IMG/VR virus record: IMGVR_UViG_3300012202_000009
Coordinates: 1-28,838 of that record
Direction: 5' to 3' (one strand)
DNA: 28,838 nt
Origin: a virus
This document shows positions 1 through 7,144 of this stretch, piece by piece. The position numbers and the translations under genes were made by a program. The notes beneath the pieces are model-generated. The model was not told the origin of the DNA. It made no database searches and was given only the letters and a program-made list of their open reading frames with translations. Numbering within the stretch: the stretch's first letter is position 1; every line of letters begins with the position of its first letter.

Positions 1-211
1 CCGCGGCTTTGTCCAGATCATCGGACAGCGACGCCTGCTGAGCGGACGACAGGGCTTTCGGATCAGCCAGGACAATCAGCGGCTCGATCGTCCTGAGCAT
101 CGTCACCGCACCCTGGAGATCCGCGATGACCTGGGCAGGCGTGACCGAGGTATTGGCGCAGCCCGAGAGGAACGCGAGCGCGAGTGCGCCAGCGGCGGTC
201 AATCGTTTCAT
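1..211 (-). CDS. Small lipoprotein, 3' end cut by window edge
   Basis: The reading frame begins with ATG at 211 and runs off the left edge, giving 70 visible residues. The N-terminus is a classical lipoprotein signal: Lys-Arg, a hydrophobic stretch, and the lipobox LSGC with Cys18 as the predicted lipidated residue. The remainder is helical and Ala/Leu-rich, without a recognised domain. A strong Shine-Dalgarno AAGGAG lies 5 bases before the ATG, which fixes the start. Small lipoproteins of this kind occur near lysis genes in phages. An outer-membrane lysis role (o-spanin-like) or a superinfection role are both possible, but neither is shown by sequence. It is the last gene seen in the minus-strand block. 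Confidence 0.8.
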   Translation of the reverse strand, partial: MKRLTAAGALALAFLSGCANTSVTPAQVIADLQGAVTMLRTIEPLIVLADPKALSSAQQASLSDDLDKAA

Positions 212-401
212 GGTAGCTCCTTGGGTGATTGAACGAGATGGTCGGGCCATCTGGAATGCCGGATTGGTTGGCAAGGCCATCGCCCGGCAGCCTCCGGCCT
301 ACGATGTCAGCGCGCTGAACCACTGCCGTTCAGTCAGTCATTCCCGCCCATAGCGGCGGATCGGTTTACAAACGGCGCCCGTTGATTGACAGATCGCGCG
401 G
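212..401. other. Non-coding gap with weak tRNA-like fold
   Basis: This 190-base gap separates the small phage protein from the lipoprotein. I see no credible gene apart from the ribosome binding site of the lipoprotein. The minus strand around 250-330 has a D-loop-like run (AGTGGTTCAGCGCGC) and a possible anticodon arm, but no matching acceptor stem and no TTCGA-type T-loop, so I do not call a tRNA. Confidence 0.4.
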
Positions 402-662
402 TCAGGTTGAGTCTTTGGTGGTCGGGATAAGCTCGACGAAAAAGAACTGCCCAGGCAGCACTTTGTCGAATGCCGCTGAGTTGCTGACGCTGATCATCAG
501 TCTCGCGCATGGCGTCCATTTCGACCACTGCCCGTTGGGTGAATTCTCAGGTCCATAGACCGCCTGCAGAAAGATTTCCTCCTGCACCTTCGCGCCAGTT
601 CCGTCACACAACGTATTTACTGACGAGACGGACATCTTCAGGCGCAGAGTTGCATTGTTCAT
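402..662 (-). CDS. Small phage protein of unknown function
   Basis: This protein has 86 residues. The ATG at 662 is preceded by a good Shine-Dalgarno AAGGAC, 5 bases away. The visible pattern is an N-terminal beta strand (LRLKMSVSSV), a charged middle ending in AVYGPE, a conserved-looking KWTP, and a C-terminal LPGQFFFVEL. From memory, this layout (a strand, then 'AVYG', 'KWTPSA', 'G..Y.LDF') resembles a small protein widespread in tailed phages with no assigned function. It has no membrane segment or signal peptide. It lies between the glycosyltransferase and the lipoprotein with modest gaps on both sides. Family recognition is from memory only. Confidence 0.75.
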   Translation of the reverse strand: MNNATLRLKMSVSSVNTLCDGTGAKVQEEIFLQAVYGPENSPNGQWSKWTPCARLMISVSNSAAFDKVLPGQFFFVELIPTTKDST

Positions 663-709
663 GGTAAGTCCTTCTGTGTTATCGACGGTTGAGGCTGTTG
701 CCTGTGGGT

Positions 710-732
710 GTCATCGCGACGATCGCGCTGAC
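710..732. other. Intergenic hairpin
   Basis: A stem of GTCA then CGCGA pairs with TCGCG then TGAC around a three-base loop, with one internal mismatch. It lies 10 bases downstream of the glycosyltransferase stop (742) on the minus strand. No U-run follows, so it is not a standard intrinsic terminator. It may stabilise mRNA or weakly attenuate transcription. Confidence 0.4.
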
Positions 733-741
733 GACAGGATC

Positions 742-1683
742 TCACAGGGTGTTGATGTCCTCGTTACGGCTTCGCAGGTACAGATCGAAGTCGTGGCGCA
801 GCTCCGGCTTATTGCCCGCGAACTCCAGAACCCCATGGCTGTTGCGCTTCAGGTCCTCCAGCGGATCGAACCCATGGCGGAGAAACAGGCCCCAGCGTGA
901 CTGGTATCCGCGGTCACCCTTACGGCCGTGGAACAGGTGCTCGATCGTGCCGTCGACGTAGCCGATGTTCCGGTTGATATGCGACAGAGCCCGGCGCTCC
1001 CAGCGCCTGACCTCCTCGCGGTATGCCGCGCTTATGCCGCCCGGCATCGATGTGTCTCCTCCCCCGACCAGAGCCAGCGCCATGTGGTGATCGCCCGACC
1101 CCATACCGCCCATTTCAAATAATCCGCCGACCCAATCGAACGCCTGCCGCGTCATCGCCCAGGCATAGCCGGAGTGCGGATAGCGATAGGGTCCGCCATC
1201 ATGCGACCACCAGTTTTTTCCGCGTGGGATGACCGGTTCGCGGTGGAACCACTGGCGGCAAAACGACCGGTGATGGGCAATGATTTCATCGTTCGGGCCA
1301 AGATCCAGGCCATCCGACCAGGGCTGGATCACGTCATAGTGCTGGAGCGCGTGAAGGGTCGCGAGCGGCCAGTCGCGGCGGCGGAACATCACGTCGGCAT
1401 CGATCCAGGCGATGTATTTTGCCTCAGGCGTCCGGTGGATCGCGAGGTTCAGAAGGTTTTCCTTGTTCCAGACCCTGGTCTTCGCCCGGACGGGAATGTG
1501 CCGCACGCCCTCGGCCGCGCACCGGTGATCCTCGTCGCCATAGACGCACTCGATCACGGTGAGAGTCACCCCGGCCTCGAGCATGCCCGCGGCGAACCGG
1601 AGCCAGTTGCGGTGTGGCGCGTCCCAGTGCAGCGGGTTCGAGCGAACGGTGAAGACGTGGAGGTCAGCAGGATTCAGCGGCAT
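742..1683 (-). CDS. Phage-encoded glycosyltransferase (GT-A fold)
   Basis: This protein has 313 residues and probably transfers a sugar from a nucleotide-sugar donor. The N-terminal half has a Rossmann-like alternation (HVFTVRSNPLHW, then LTVIECVYGD). A hydrophobic strand ending in the metal-binding DXD motif follows: IAWIDADVMF, with Asp95 and Asp97. The acceptor-side region has an SGYAWAMTR strand (about 173-181) and a MGSGDHHMALAL segment (about 195-206). A late EHLFHG motif is typical of such enzymes. I chose the ATG at 1683 because an earlier in-frame ATG at 1749 would overlap the CtrA-like gene and has low-complexity residues. The acceptor cannot be read from sequence: virion protein, modified DNA base, or host envelope glycan are all possible. 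It sits 37 bases after the CtrA-like gene, so the two are probably co-transcribed. Confidence 0.85.
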   Translation of the reverse strand: MPLNPADLHVFTVRSNPLHWDAPHRNWLRFAAGMLEAGVTLTVIECVYGDEDHRCAAEGVRHIPVRAKTRVWNKENLLNLAIHRTPEAKYIAWIDADVMFRRRDWPLATLHALQHYDVIQPWSDGLDLGPNDEIIAHHRSFCRQWFHREPVIPRGKNWWSHDGGPYRYPHSGYAWAMTRQAFDWVGGLFEMGGMGSGDHHMALALVGGGDTSMPGGISAAYREEVRRWERRALSHINRNIGYVDGTIEHLFHGRKGDRGYQSRWGLFLRHGFDPLEDLKRNSHGVLEFAGNKPELRHDFDLYLRSRNEDINTL

Positions 1684-1720
1684 GGATGTTCCGGAATGTG
1701 AGTGTGTGAAATGACCACCG

Positions 1721-2410
1721 TTATGCGGCGGGGCTCGGACCTGGATCATGCAGGACGTGCCCGCATCCCCAGATGGTATCGATCAGCCGTGGCACGCCGG
1801 CGGCCTCGAATTTCTTCCTGATGCGGCAGATGATCACGTCGATCGTCTTTTCCCCCGCCTCCTCCATCCCCGCGTAGATGTGGTTCAGGAATGCGCTCTT
1901 GGTCAGCACCATGCCGCGTCTGAGGAACAGCAGCTCGAGCAACGTGTATTCCCGGCGCGACAGGTCCATCTTGCGATCGCCGACGAAAACCGCGTGCTGG
2001 GCAAGGTTCATCAGGACCTGGCCGCATTGCAAAAGCGTCGAAGAATGCCCCTCGCTGCGCCGCACGACGGCCCTGACACGGGCCATCACCTCAGCGGGTT
2101 CCCATGGCGCCAGGATAAAATCGTCAGCCCCGGTGTCCAGCGCGGCGATACGCATCGGCGCTGTCGCGTGCTGGGCAAGGATCACGCAGGGAATACCGAA
2201 ATGCGCCTGACGCGCATGGCGCACCAGCTCGGTCCCGGTCATATCCGGCAGCTCAAAGTCGATGACCGCCGCGTCGTATTCATAGAGATGGAAGAAATCG
2301 AGCGCCGCTTCGCCCGATGGCGCGCGCTCAACAGTCAATCGGTGCTGGCTTATGAGCCTCGCCTCGCTGACGGCGTGGATGGACGTTGTTCCAACCCTCA
2401 GGATCAGCAT
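1721..2410 (-). CDS. CtrA-like response regulator with degenerate receiver
   Basis: This 229-residue protein matches alphaproteobacterial CtrA in length and layout: receiver (about 1-115), linker, and OmpR-type winged-helix DNA-binding domain (about 125-222). CtrA hallmarks seen are LPDMTG after the phospho-acceptor position, GADD, AVVRRSEGH, REYTLLELL, LTKSAFLNH and the wing region TIWGCGHVL. Asp51 is kept at the phosphorylation site. The acidic pair near the N-terminus is replaced (RVGTTS), the conserved Ser/Thr is Ala79, and the conserved Lys of the KPF motif is Ala101 (APW). Phospho-switching is therefore probably lost, and the protein may act constitutively or as a competitor at host CtrA sites. 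The chain ends in Ala-Ala, like host CtrA, where that end is needed for ClpXP turnover. It starts 21 bases after the membrane coiled-coil gene. Family is near certain; the role is inference. Confidence 0.92.
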   Translation of the reverse strand: MLILRVGTTSIHAVSEARLISQHRLTVERAPSGEAALDFFHLYEYDAAVIDFELPDMTGTELVRHARQAHFGIPCVILAQHATAPMRIAALDTGADDFILAPWEPAEVMARVRAVVRRSEGHSSTLLQCGQVLMNLAQHAVFVGDRKMDLSRREYTLLELLFLRRGMVLTKSAFLNHIYAGMEEAGEKTIDVIICRIRKKFEAAGVPRLIDTIWGCGHVLHDPGPSPAA

Positions 2411-2431
2411 TTCAGCGTCCCCGGCCCCTTG

Positions 2432-2842
2432 TCATTTCGCCGATCGGGCCGGAAACGCGGCCATGATCCTGGCCTCTCTCTCAGAACCATCCGCCTTCAT
2501 TTCCTCACGGGTTGGCATGTGACCGAGGCGCTCGACCGCTGAAGCGAGCTGGTCGAGCATCCGCTGATGCTGCTCAAGTCCAGCGCGTTGATTGGTCCGC
2601 AGCTCTGTCCAGATCCGATCCAGGTCCTCGCGGTGCTCACGCGCGCGTGTGGCGCGGTCGGTCCGGTCCGTCTCGGCGCCGGCGAGCAGCTCGCGGCGGA
2701 CATCCTGGGCGGCGTCGATGGCCTCACGTTTTGACTGTCCGATGTGGAGCCATACCGCGCCAAACATGGCATACAGCAGCCCAACGGCGGCGGTCATGAC
2801 CCAGGAGACGAACCATTGGTCATTTGTGTTGGCGGTGCTCAT
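2432..2842 (-). CDS. Membrane-anchored coiled-coil protein, possible lysis component
   Basis: This protein has 136 residues from the ATG at 2842. One hydrophobic segment near the N-terminus (about residues 10-30, FVSWVMTAAVGLLYAMFG) is followed by a long, highly charged helix rich in Arg, Glu, Asp and Gln, consistent with a coiled coil. This is the topology of an i-spanin, or of some small phage membrane proteins labelled holins, and it lies at the end of the virion block where lysis genes often sit. No endolysin gene is adjacent. The start is uncertain: a TTG at 2857 is in frame but has the AGAGG only three bases upstream, while the ATG has only a weak GGGA. The lipoprotein at 1-211 could be a partner, but three genes separate them. 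Confidence 0.75.
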   Translation of the reverse strand: MSTANTNDQWFVSWVMTAAVGLLYAMFGAVWLHIGQSKREAIDAAQDVRRELLAGAETDRTDRATRAREHREDLDRIWTELRTNQRAGLEQHQRMLDQLASAVERLGHMPTREEMKADGSEREARIMAAFPARSAK

Positions 2843-2911
2843 GAATTGGGTTCCCAAAATCCTCTTGGTACTACTTGCGGCCGCACAAGTTCTGAGGACA
2901 GAAAATCGCTG
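2843..2911. other. Intergenic spacer with two short hairpins
   Basis: After the stop of the glycine-rich gene, two short perfect stems can be drawn: CTGTC/GACAG (2897-2913, loop of seven, overlapping the stop codon) and ACTTG/CAAGT (2873-2890). Neither is followed by a clear U-run on the minus strand. I see no promoter consensus. Confidence 0.3.
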
Positions 2912-4012
2912 TCATGGGAACGAGCGGAAGAACAGCCGGGCGGCGTTTGAGCAAAATGGAGTATATGTGATGACTATAATACCCTGCGCGCCGCTACCCA
3001 TTTGATTTCCTGACGCTACGCTGCCTGTGCCAGCACCACCTCCGTATAAACCGCCATCGCCACCTTTATTTGATATAGAACCGCTTACCGCCCCCTGGCC
3101 TCCGCCCCCGCCAGCGCCGTGCGTACTATCCCAGTCAGTCCCAGGGCCGCCATTTCCTCCATTGCCTGTATTCGCCCCCCCTCCGCTTCCACCTCCGCCG
3201 CCCCCGCCGCCAGACGTTCCGGCCGCACCCGATCCGCCACCTGAAGTCCCACCAGCGCCGCCTCCGGCGCCCAGGCTATTATTTCCACCGGCGCCACCTA
3301 CCGCTCCGGAATTGGCATTTCCTTGGCTGCCCCCTCCGGCACCACCACCACCAGCACCGCCGCTCGTTCCGGAATTAGGGTCAGTATTGCCATTCGCCCC
3401 CGCGCCAGATGGACCGCCCGCCGCCCCCCCAGATCCTCTTTGTTGAGTTCCGGCATTGGATCCTGTTCCCCCGGAATTTTTTATATTGCCCGTGCCCAGG
3501 GCAATTCCTGATGCCGCCGCCCCTCCCACCCCTTCACCGCTCGACCCTACGGTCGCATCGCCCGGACCGCCGCCTTTTGATCCCGCTATGACACCGGAAG
3601 AAGTTATGCTTGTCGCTGTATTATTATTGGATATCCAGGTATCTCCGCCTGTGCCGCCCTTACTGTTCGCGGTGTTATTCGCGGCCCCTCCTGATCCAAC
3701 GCTGATGTTGACGACAGCACCCGCCGTTAAAGTCTGGGCAACCGACTTTGAATAAGCGCCAGCTCCGGACGCCGCTGGATTTCGAACGCCCTGCTGCCCT
3801 CCGCCAGCGCCGCCGCCGCCGCCTATCGTTTCTATAGTACTGCAACTGCTAACCAGATCCGACGGGACTGTGAGAGTTGTCGCTGTAGTATCCGTGCATG
3901 CGATAATTTTTGGCGGTCCAGTGACCAGCGTTGTCAATGTGCAATTGGCCGCTCTCGCCTGAGAGGAAGCCAGTAAGCAGAGAAAAACGAAAAGGACACG
4001 TTTGATTTTCAT
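2912..4012 (-). CDS. Secreted glycine-rich adhesin-like tail protein
   Basis: This protein has 366 residues. The N-terminus is a Sec-type signal peptide ([17 protein letters not shown], likely cut after ARA). A Cys-containing region follows (about 22-60), then some 250 residues dominated by Gly, Ser, Ala, Thr and Asn with many GG and GGG runs. It ends in a beta strand, GIIVITYTP, followed by a short CSNAARLFF tail. Gly-rich phage tail-tip proteins are known that pack as polyglycine-II helices and bind host surface receptors, for example the gp38 adhesin of phage S16. The run ending in IIVITY is typical of such Gly-rich phage domains. It overlaps the preceding fibre gene by TGATG, so the two are probably translated together. 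The signal peptide is unusual for a virion part. Confidence 0.82.
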   Translation of the reverse strand: MKIKRVLFVFLCLLASSQARAANCTLTTLVTGPPKIIACTDTTATTLTVPSDLVSSCSTIETIGGGGGAGGGQQGVRNPAASGAGAYSKSVAQTLTAGAVVNISVGSGGAANNTANSKGGTGGDTWISNNNTATSITSSGVIAGSKGGGPGDATVGSSGEGVGGAAASGIALGTGNIKNSGGTGSNAGTQQRGSGGAAGGPSGAGANGNTDPNSGTSGGAGGGGAGGGSQGNANSGAVGGAGGNNSLGAGGGAGGTSGGGSGAAGTSGGGGGGGGSGGGANTGNGGNGGPGTDWDSTHGAGGGGGQGAVSGSISNKGGDGGLYGGGAGTGSVASGNQMGSGAQGIIVITYTPFCSNAARLFFRSFP

Positions 4013-5439
4013 CAGTGCACGTAATTCAAAGATGGCGACAACAGAATATGAGTACTGTCCATCACATAGTATGAAAGAACATCAACGGCGTTAGCTCCCG
4101 TTGACAGCGTAATTGTGGAAGTACCGCCCGGCGCCTGGAACTGGCTTCCATACGTGCCGATCGTATCGCTTCCCGTCGATGATTGCTTCACGACGACCTG
4201 ACCACTGGTCCCCGCTACAGGTGTCGCGGATGGGTTCGCGAGAGTGCATGGGCATGACGCATGTACCAGGGTAATCGAGTAATTGTTGTTGGTTCCATCC
4301 GGGGTAAACGTGGCGGTCGAGATCGATAGTGTGGTGACAGAGGCGGATTGCTGCGCGGACCAGACGTTGGTTCCATTCAGCAGCGGAATTGTCGCCCCGC
4401 TTGTCCCGGTATTTTGCGTCGCGGCGGTACCAGGAGCGGAAAGGGTATCTTTCAGAAGCTTGCCGGTTGAGCCGCTATATATCGCGAAGTGACCATCGGT
4501 CGCCGACCCGGGTCCGACGACGGTCGTCGAGGGATTGAGAGAGAATTGCGTGAATGTCAGGGGGTCTGTTCCCACCGTGGCGATCGACGAGGTGAGAAGC
4601 CATGTCGTCTGGGCATTCAATGTGCCATTCACCACCGGGATTGAGCCGGTATTGTTCATGTCGGACGGCTGGTCGTAATCCAGCGTGCGAGTCAGAATGA
4701 CCGGTAGTATCCCGGTCTGAAGCTGGGTTACCTGATAGACACCGTTGTGCGATCCGCTGACCGATACGGTGTCATTTTTGATGAGCGCCCGCTGACCCGT
4801 CGCGGTAAAGGTGAAGCCGTCCGGAGCGAATGCCGTATTTACCGGCCCGGTGAGCGTGGCGCCGATCCCGGACGCGCCGTTGCTATATGTGAAGCCACTG
4901 GTATCGCTGGCCTGCGTCGTGGCGGCCTGCACCGCGACCGCTGGGTTGAGCGCCGAGGCCACATTATCGACGTAGGTCTTGTTCGCCGCGTCCGTCCCGG
5001 CGGATGGCGTCGGTACATTGGTCACCGTACCGCCGGTCAGAGCGACGCTGGTCGCCGAAGCGGCGCCAAGCATGGGTGTGACGAATGTCTGTACCGCCGA
5101 CCACGTATTGGCATGCCCGAGGTTCAGGTCGAAGTTGATCGTGCCGGACGATGTGACGGGATTGGTGCCGCCCAGCGTCAACGTGCCATTTGGCGTGGCC
5201 GCCGTGACGCTGGAGACCGATCCACCGCCAGTACCGGTGCCAAATGGTCCTACGACCGATCCCGCGATCCGGCAGAAAAGTCCGGCCGAGGTCGTCAGGC
5301 ATTGTCCGTTGACCGTCAGTCCCGACGTGTTTGCCTGTGGCACCAGGGTAATAATCGGATAGGCGGGATCCGCGGCCAGCGCGCCTGTTATGGAGCCCAG
5401 AAGCACCATCGCCGCCGACAAAATAATACGCATGATCAT
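4012..5439 (-). CDS. Tail-fibre-like protein with signal peptide
   Basis: This protein has 475 residues from the ATG at 5439, which overlaps the previous stop as ATGA; a second ATG at 5433 is also possible. A signal peptide is clear ([20 protein letters not shown], then ADP). The body is Thr/Ser/Gly/Ala-rich beta sequence. It includes the fibre phrase AANKTYVDN and a block found in many phage tail fibres: [47 protein letters not shown]. Near the C-terminus is a CPCT pair of cysteines and a final strand region. It most likely forms part of a host-recognition fibre, together with the glycine-rich protein next to it. Export through Sec would be unexpected for a fibre assembled in the cytoplasm, so the signal-like segment may instead have another role. 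Confidence 0.8.
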   Translation of the reverse strand: MIMRIILSAAMVLLGSITGALAADPAYPIITLVPQANTSGLTVNGQCLTTSAGLFCRIAGSVVGPFGTGTGGGSVSSVTAATPNGTLTLGGTNPVTSSGTINFDLNLGHANTWSAVQTFVTPMLGAASATSVALTGGTVTNVPTPSAGTDAANKTYVDNVASALNPAVAVQAATTQASDTSGFTYSNGASGIGATLTGPVNTAFAPDGFTFTATGQRALIKNDTVSVSGSHNGVYQVTQLQTGILPVILTRTLDYDQPSDMNNTGSIPVVNGTLNAQTTWLLTSSIATVGTDPLTFTQFSLNPSTTVVGPGSATDGHFAIYSGSTGKLLKDTLSAPGTAATQNTGTSGATIPLLNGTNVWSAQQSASVTTLSISTATFTPDGTNNNYSITLVHASCPCTLANPSATPVAGTSGQVVVKQSSTGSDTIGTYGSQFQAPGGTSTITLSTGANAVDVLSYYVMDSTHILLSPSLNYVH

Positions 5440-6728
5440 GGCCCCACCTGAAGAACACCACCGTTGAGCCATAGCTTGCCGCCACCGGGATCAGCGGTTG
5501 GAGCGGAGGAGAAATCGAGCGCCAGAATTTGCGCCGCGGTGACTCCGGGGGGCGCGGCCCACGTGGCATCCCCGCGCCAGAACGTCGTGCCGCTGGCCGC
5601 CGTCCCGCTGTTCAGATTGGTGACCGGCAGGTTGCCTGTCACATCGGCCGAGAGTGAAACGGGTCCGAACGATGGCGCCCCAGCCGCGTTACCATGCAAT
5701 ACCGTCGTCGTCGTGCCGAGACTTCCCAGCGGCGCCACGGCGGCGGTACCGGCGCCAAGCAGGATGGCGTTGGCCGTCAGCGATGTCGTGGCATTGGCGA
5801 TTGTCCCGGCGGTCGTGATCGTACCATTCGCGAGGAACGGACCACCCTGAGCGATGACCGATGTGACCGACCCGCCGGAACCTGTCGCGGAGAGGGTGCC
5901 GGAAACACTCAGCGTCAAACCGGAACCAACCGCGATGTTGCTTCCGGTCGCGCCGATGGTCAGCCCATTACCAAACAGGCTTGTCGCGGCGAGAGTGGAG
6001 ATGTTGGCGAAAGATAAAAGCCCGGTCACACCACTGGAAAGCGGGAGCCCCGTCGCATTCGTCAGGGTTACGGATGCGGGTGTGCCAAGCGTTGGGGCGG
6101 ATAAGACGGGTCCGCTCGCCTTGACGTAGTTTCCCGTCCCCGTGACCGATACGCCCTGAATGATCGCCGCCGCCGTCCATTCCGCCGCCTGGCCCGCAAC
6201 CGGCGTGCCGGTATTCGACACGTTGCCAGACGACGTTATCGCGACCTGTGTAACCGTCAGCGCGCGGCCCGCGCCATCGACCTGAATGCGCGCGACATGC
6301 GTCGCATCGCCATAGGTTCCCGCCGTGACACCGGTCGCGATAAGCCCCAGGGCGCCGGTATTATCGAGCGTCGCATCGCCGCTCAGTGTGCGCGGAAGGG
6401 GATCAGCAGAGGCGCCCTGGCCCACGATGATCTGGCCGCTCAGAAGCGCCGCCGTGGCTGATACAGCGGCCGTGCCATGCCCTACCAGAAGACCATGCGC
6501 GGTGAGCGACGCCACCGAATTATCGATCGTGCCAGCGGATATGATCGTGGTATCGGCGAGGAACGGGCCGCCCTGCGCTGATACCCGCGTGACGGTACCC
6601 CCGGCGGCCGCGAGCGCGTTCGCCAGGGTGGTTTGCGTGCCGCCCGTCGGCGTGACACGGATGTCCCGCGCCTGGAGCTGCTCGAACGTCTCGCCGGTTA
6701 TAAATGGGGTGTCGGCGACCTGGGTCAT
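5436..6728 (-). CDS. Repeat-containing tail fibre protein
   Basis: This protein has 430 residues and starts at ATG 6728. The N-terminus holds [20 protein letters not shown] followed by [15 protein letters not shown], a segment shared with the protein at 18960-19622 and perhaps an attachment module. Two long internal repeats of about 50 residues follow (about 45-94 and 287-336), both with the pattern AQGGPFLA, then AGTI, then LTA, then G.GTAAV. Between them is a Gly/Thr/Ser-rich beta stretch including [19 protein letters not shown], typical of fibre shafts. The C-terminus has [11 protein letters not shown] and a closing [16 protein letters not shown]. It is the first of three host-recognition genes in a row on the left. 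It is not next to the ejection gene: a gap with a plus-strand gene lies between. Confidence 0.82.
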   Translation of the reverse strand: MTQVADTPFITGETFEQLQARDIRVTPTGGTQTTLANALAAAGGTVTRVSAQGGPFLADTTIISAGTIDNSVASLTAHGLLVGHGTAAVSATAALLSGQIIVGQGASADPLPRTLSGDATLDNTGALGLIATGVTAGTYGDATHVARIQVDGAGRALTVTQVAITSSGNVSNTGTPVAGQAAEWTAAAIIQGVSVTGTGNYVKASGPVLSAPTLGTPASVTLTNATGLPLSSGVTGLLSFANISTLAATSLFGNGLTIGATGSNIAVGSGLTLSVSGTLSATGSGGSVTSVIAQGGPFLANGTITTAGTIANATTSLTANAILLGAGTAAVAPLGSLGTTTTVLHGNAAGAPSFGPVSLSADVTGNLPVTNLNSGTAASGTTFWRGDATWAAPPGVTAAQILALDFSSAPTADPGGGKLWLNGGVLQVGP

Positions 6729-6790
6729 TTGCTCTCGACAATGATGTATGATACAGGCGACAGGCGGCCTGGGAGCCGCGTGGAGGCGAA

Positions 6791-7144
6791 ATGCACGTTC
6801 ACGCCATGGTGGCGGCGCTCTGGTTATGGTGGCGCGGAAGTTGGGCCGGGCGGCTGATGTTACTCATGCCAGTATGGGTTACGCTGGTGCTCTTGAGGTT
6901 CGACGGCGAACCTCCACATCCGGTGGGACTTCACCAGGTCAGTAATATCGCCGCGTTGATTGGCTGCGGCGTTATCGCGTGGCTAATCTGTGGCCTGCCG
7001 GTGTACCTCAGGGGCCTCCGCCCGCCGAAGGCCAGCCCGGCGCGGCACCCGCGGCCGGCGATGGCTCTCCTGTATTCAACGGGTTCCATGGCGCGGATCG
7101 CGCGGGTGGCTGCTGTGCCAGAGCGGCTTCGCCTTTCCCGCTGA
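6791..7144 (+). CDS. Small two-helix membrane protein on opposite strand
   Basis: This is the only gene I support on the plus strand. The ATG at 6791 is preceded by a near-ideal Shine-Dalgarno, GGAGG with four bases to the start. The protein has 117 residues with two hydrophobic segments: about 19-35 ([17 protein letters not shown]) and about 51-71 ([19 protein letters not shown]). A basic, Pro/Arg/Ala-rich tail follows. The last 137 bases overlap the 3' end of the transglycosylase gene tail to tail. A TATGAT lies near 6746 as a possible -10 box, with no convincing -35. The minus strand of 6729-7007 has no open frame to compete with it. A holin, antiholin or superinfection-exclusion moron would fit, but nothing identifies it. 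Confidence 0.55.
   Translation: MHVHAMVAALWLWWRGSWAGRLMLLMPVWVTLVLLRFDGEPPHPVGLHQVSNIAALIGCGVIAWLICGLPVYLRGLRPPKASPARHPRPAMALLYSTGSMARIARVAAVPERLRLSR

Noticed and set aside
250-340. tRNA-like segment on the minus strand with a possible CGT anticodon
   Set aside because: No acceptor stem pairing and no TTC-type T-loop; only the D-loop and one arm look alike.
1748-2542. Long open frame on the plus strand opposite the CtrA-like gene
   Set aside because: It is the mirror of a well-supported CtrA homologue in a GC-rich gene; the translation has no coherent domain.
3027-3446. Proline-rich plus-strand open frame
   Set aside because: It is the antisense of the glycine-rich gene; poly-Pro arises from reading Gly codons on the other strand.
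4747-5451. Arginine-rich plus-strand open frame
   Set aside because: Antisense of the fibre gene with signal peptide; composition is typical of a wrong frame.
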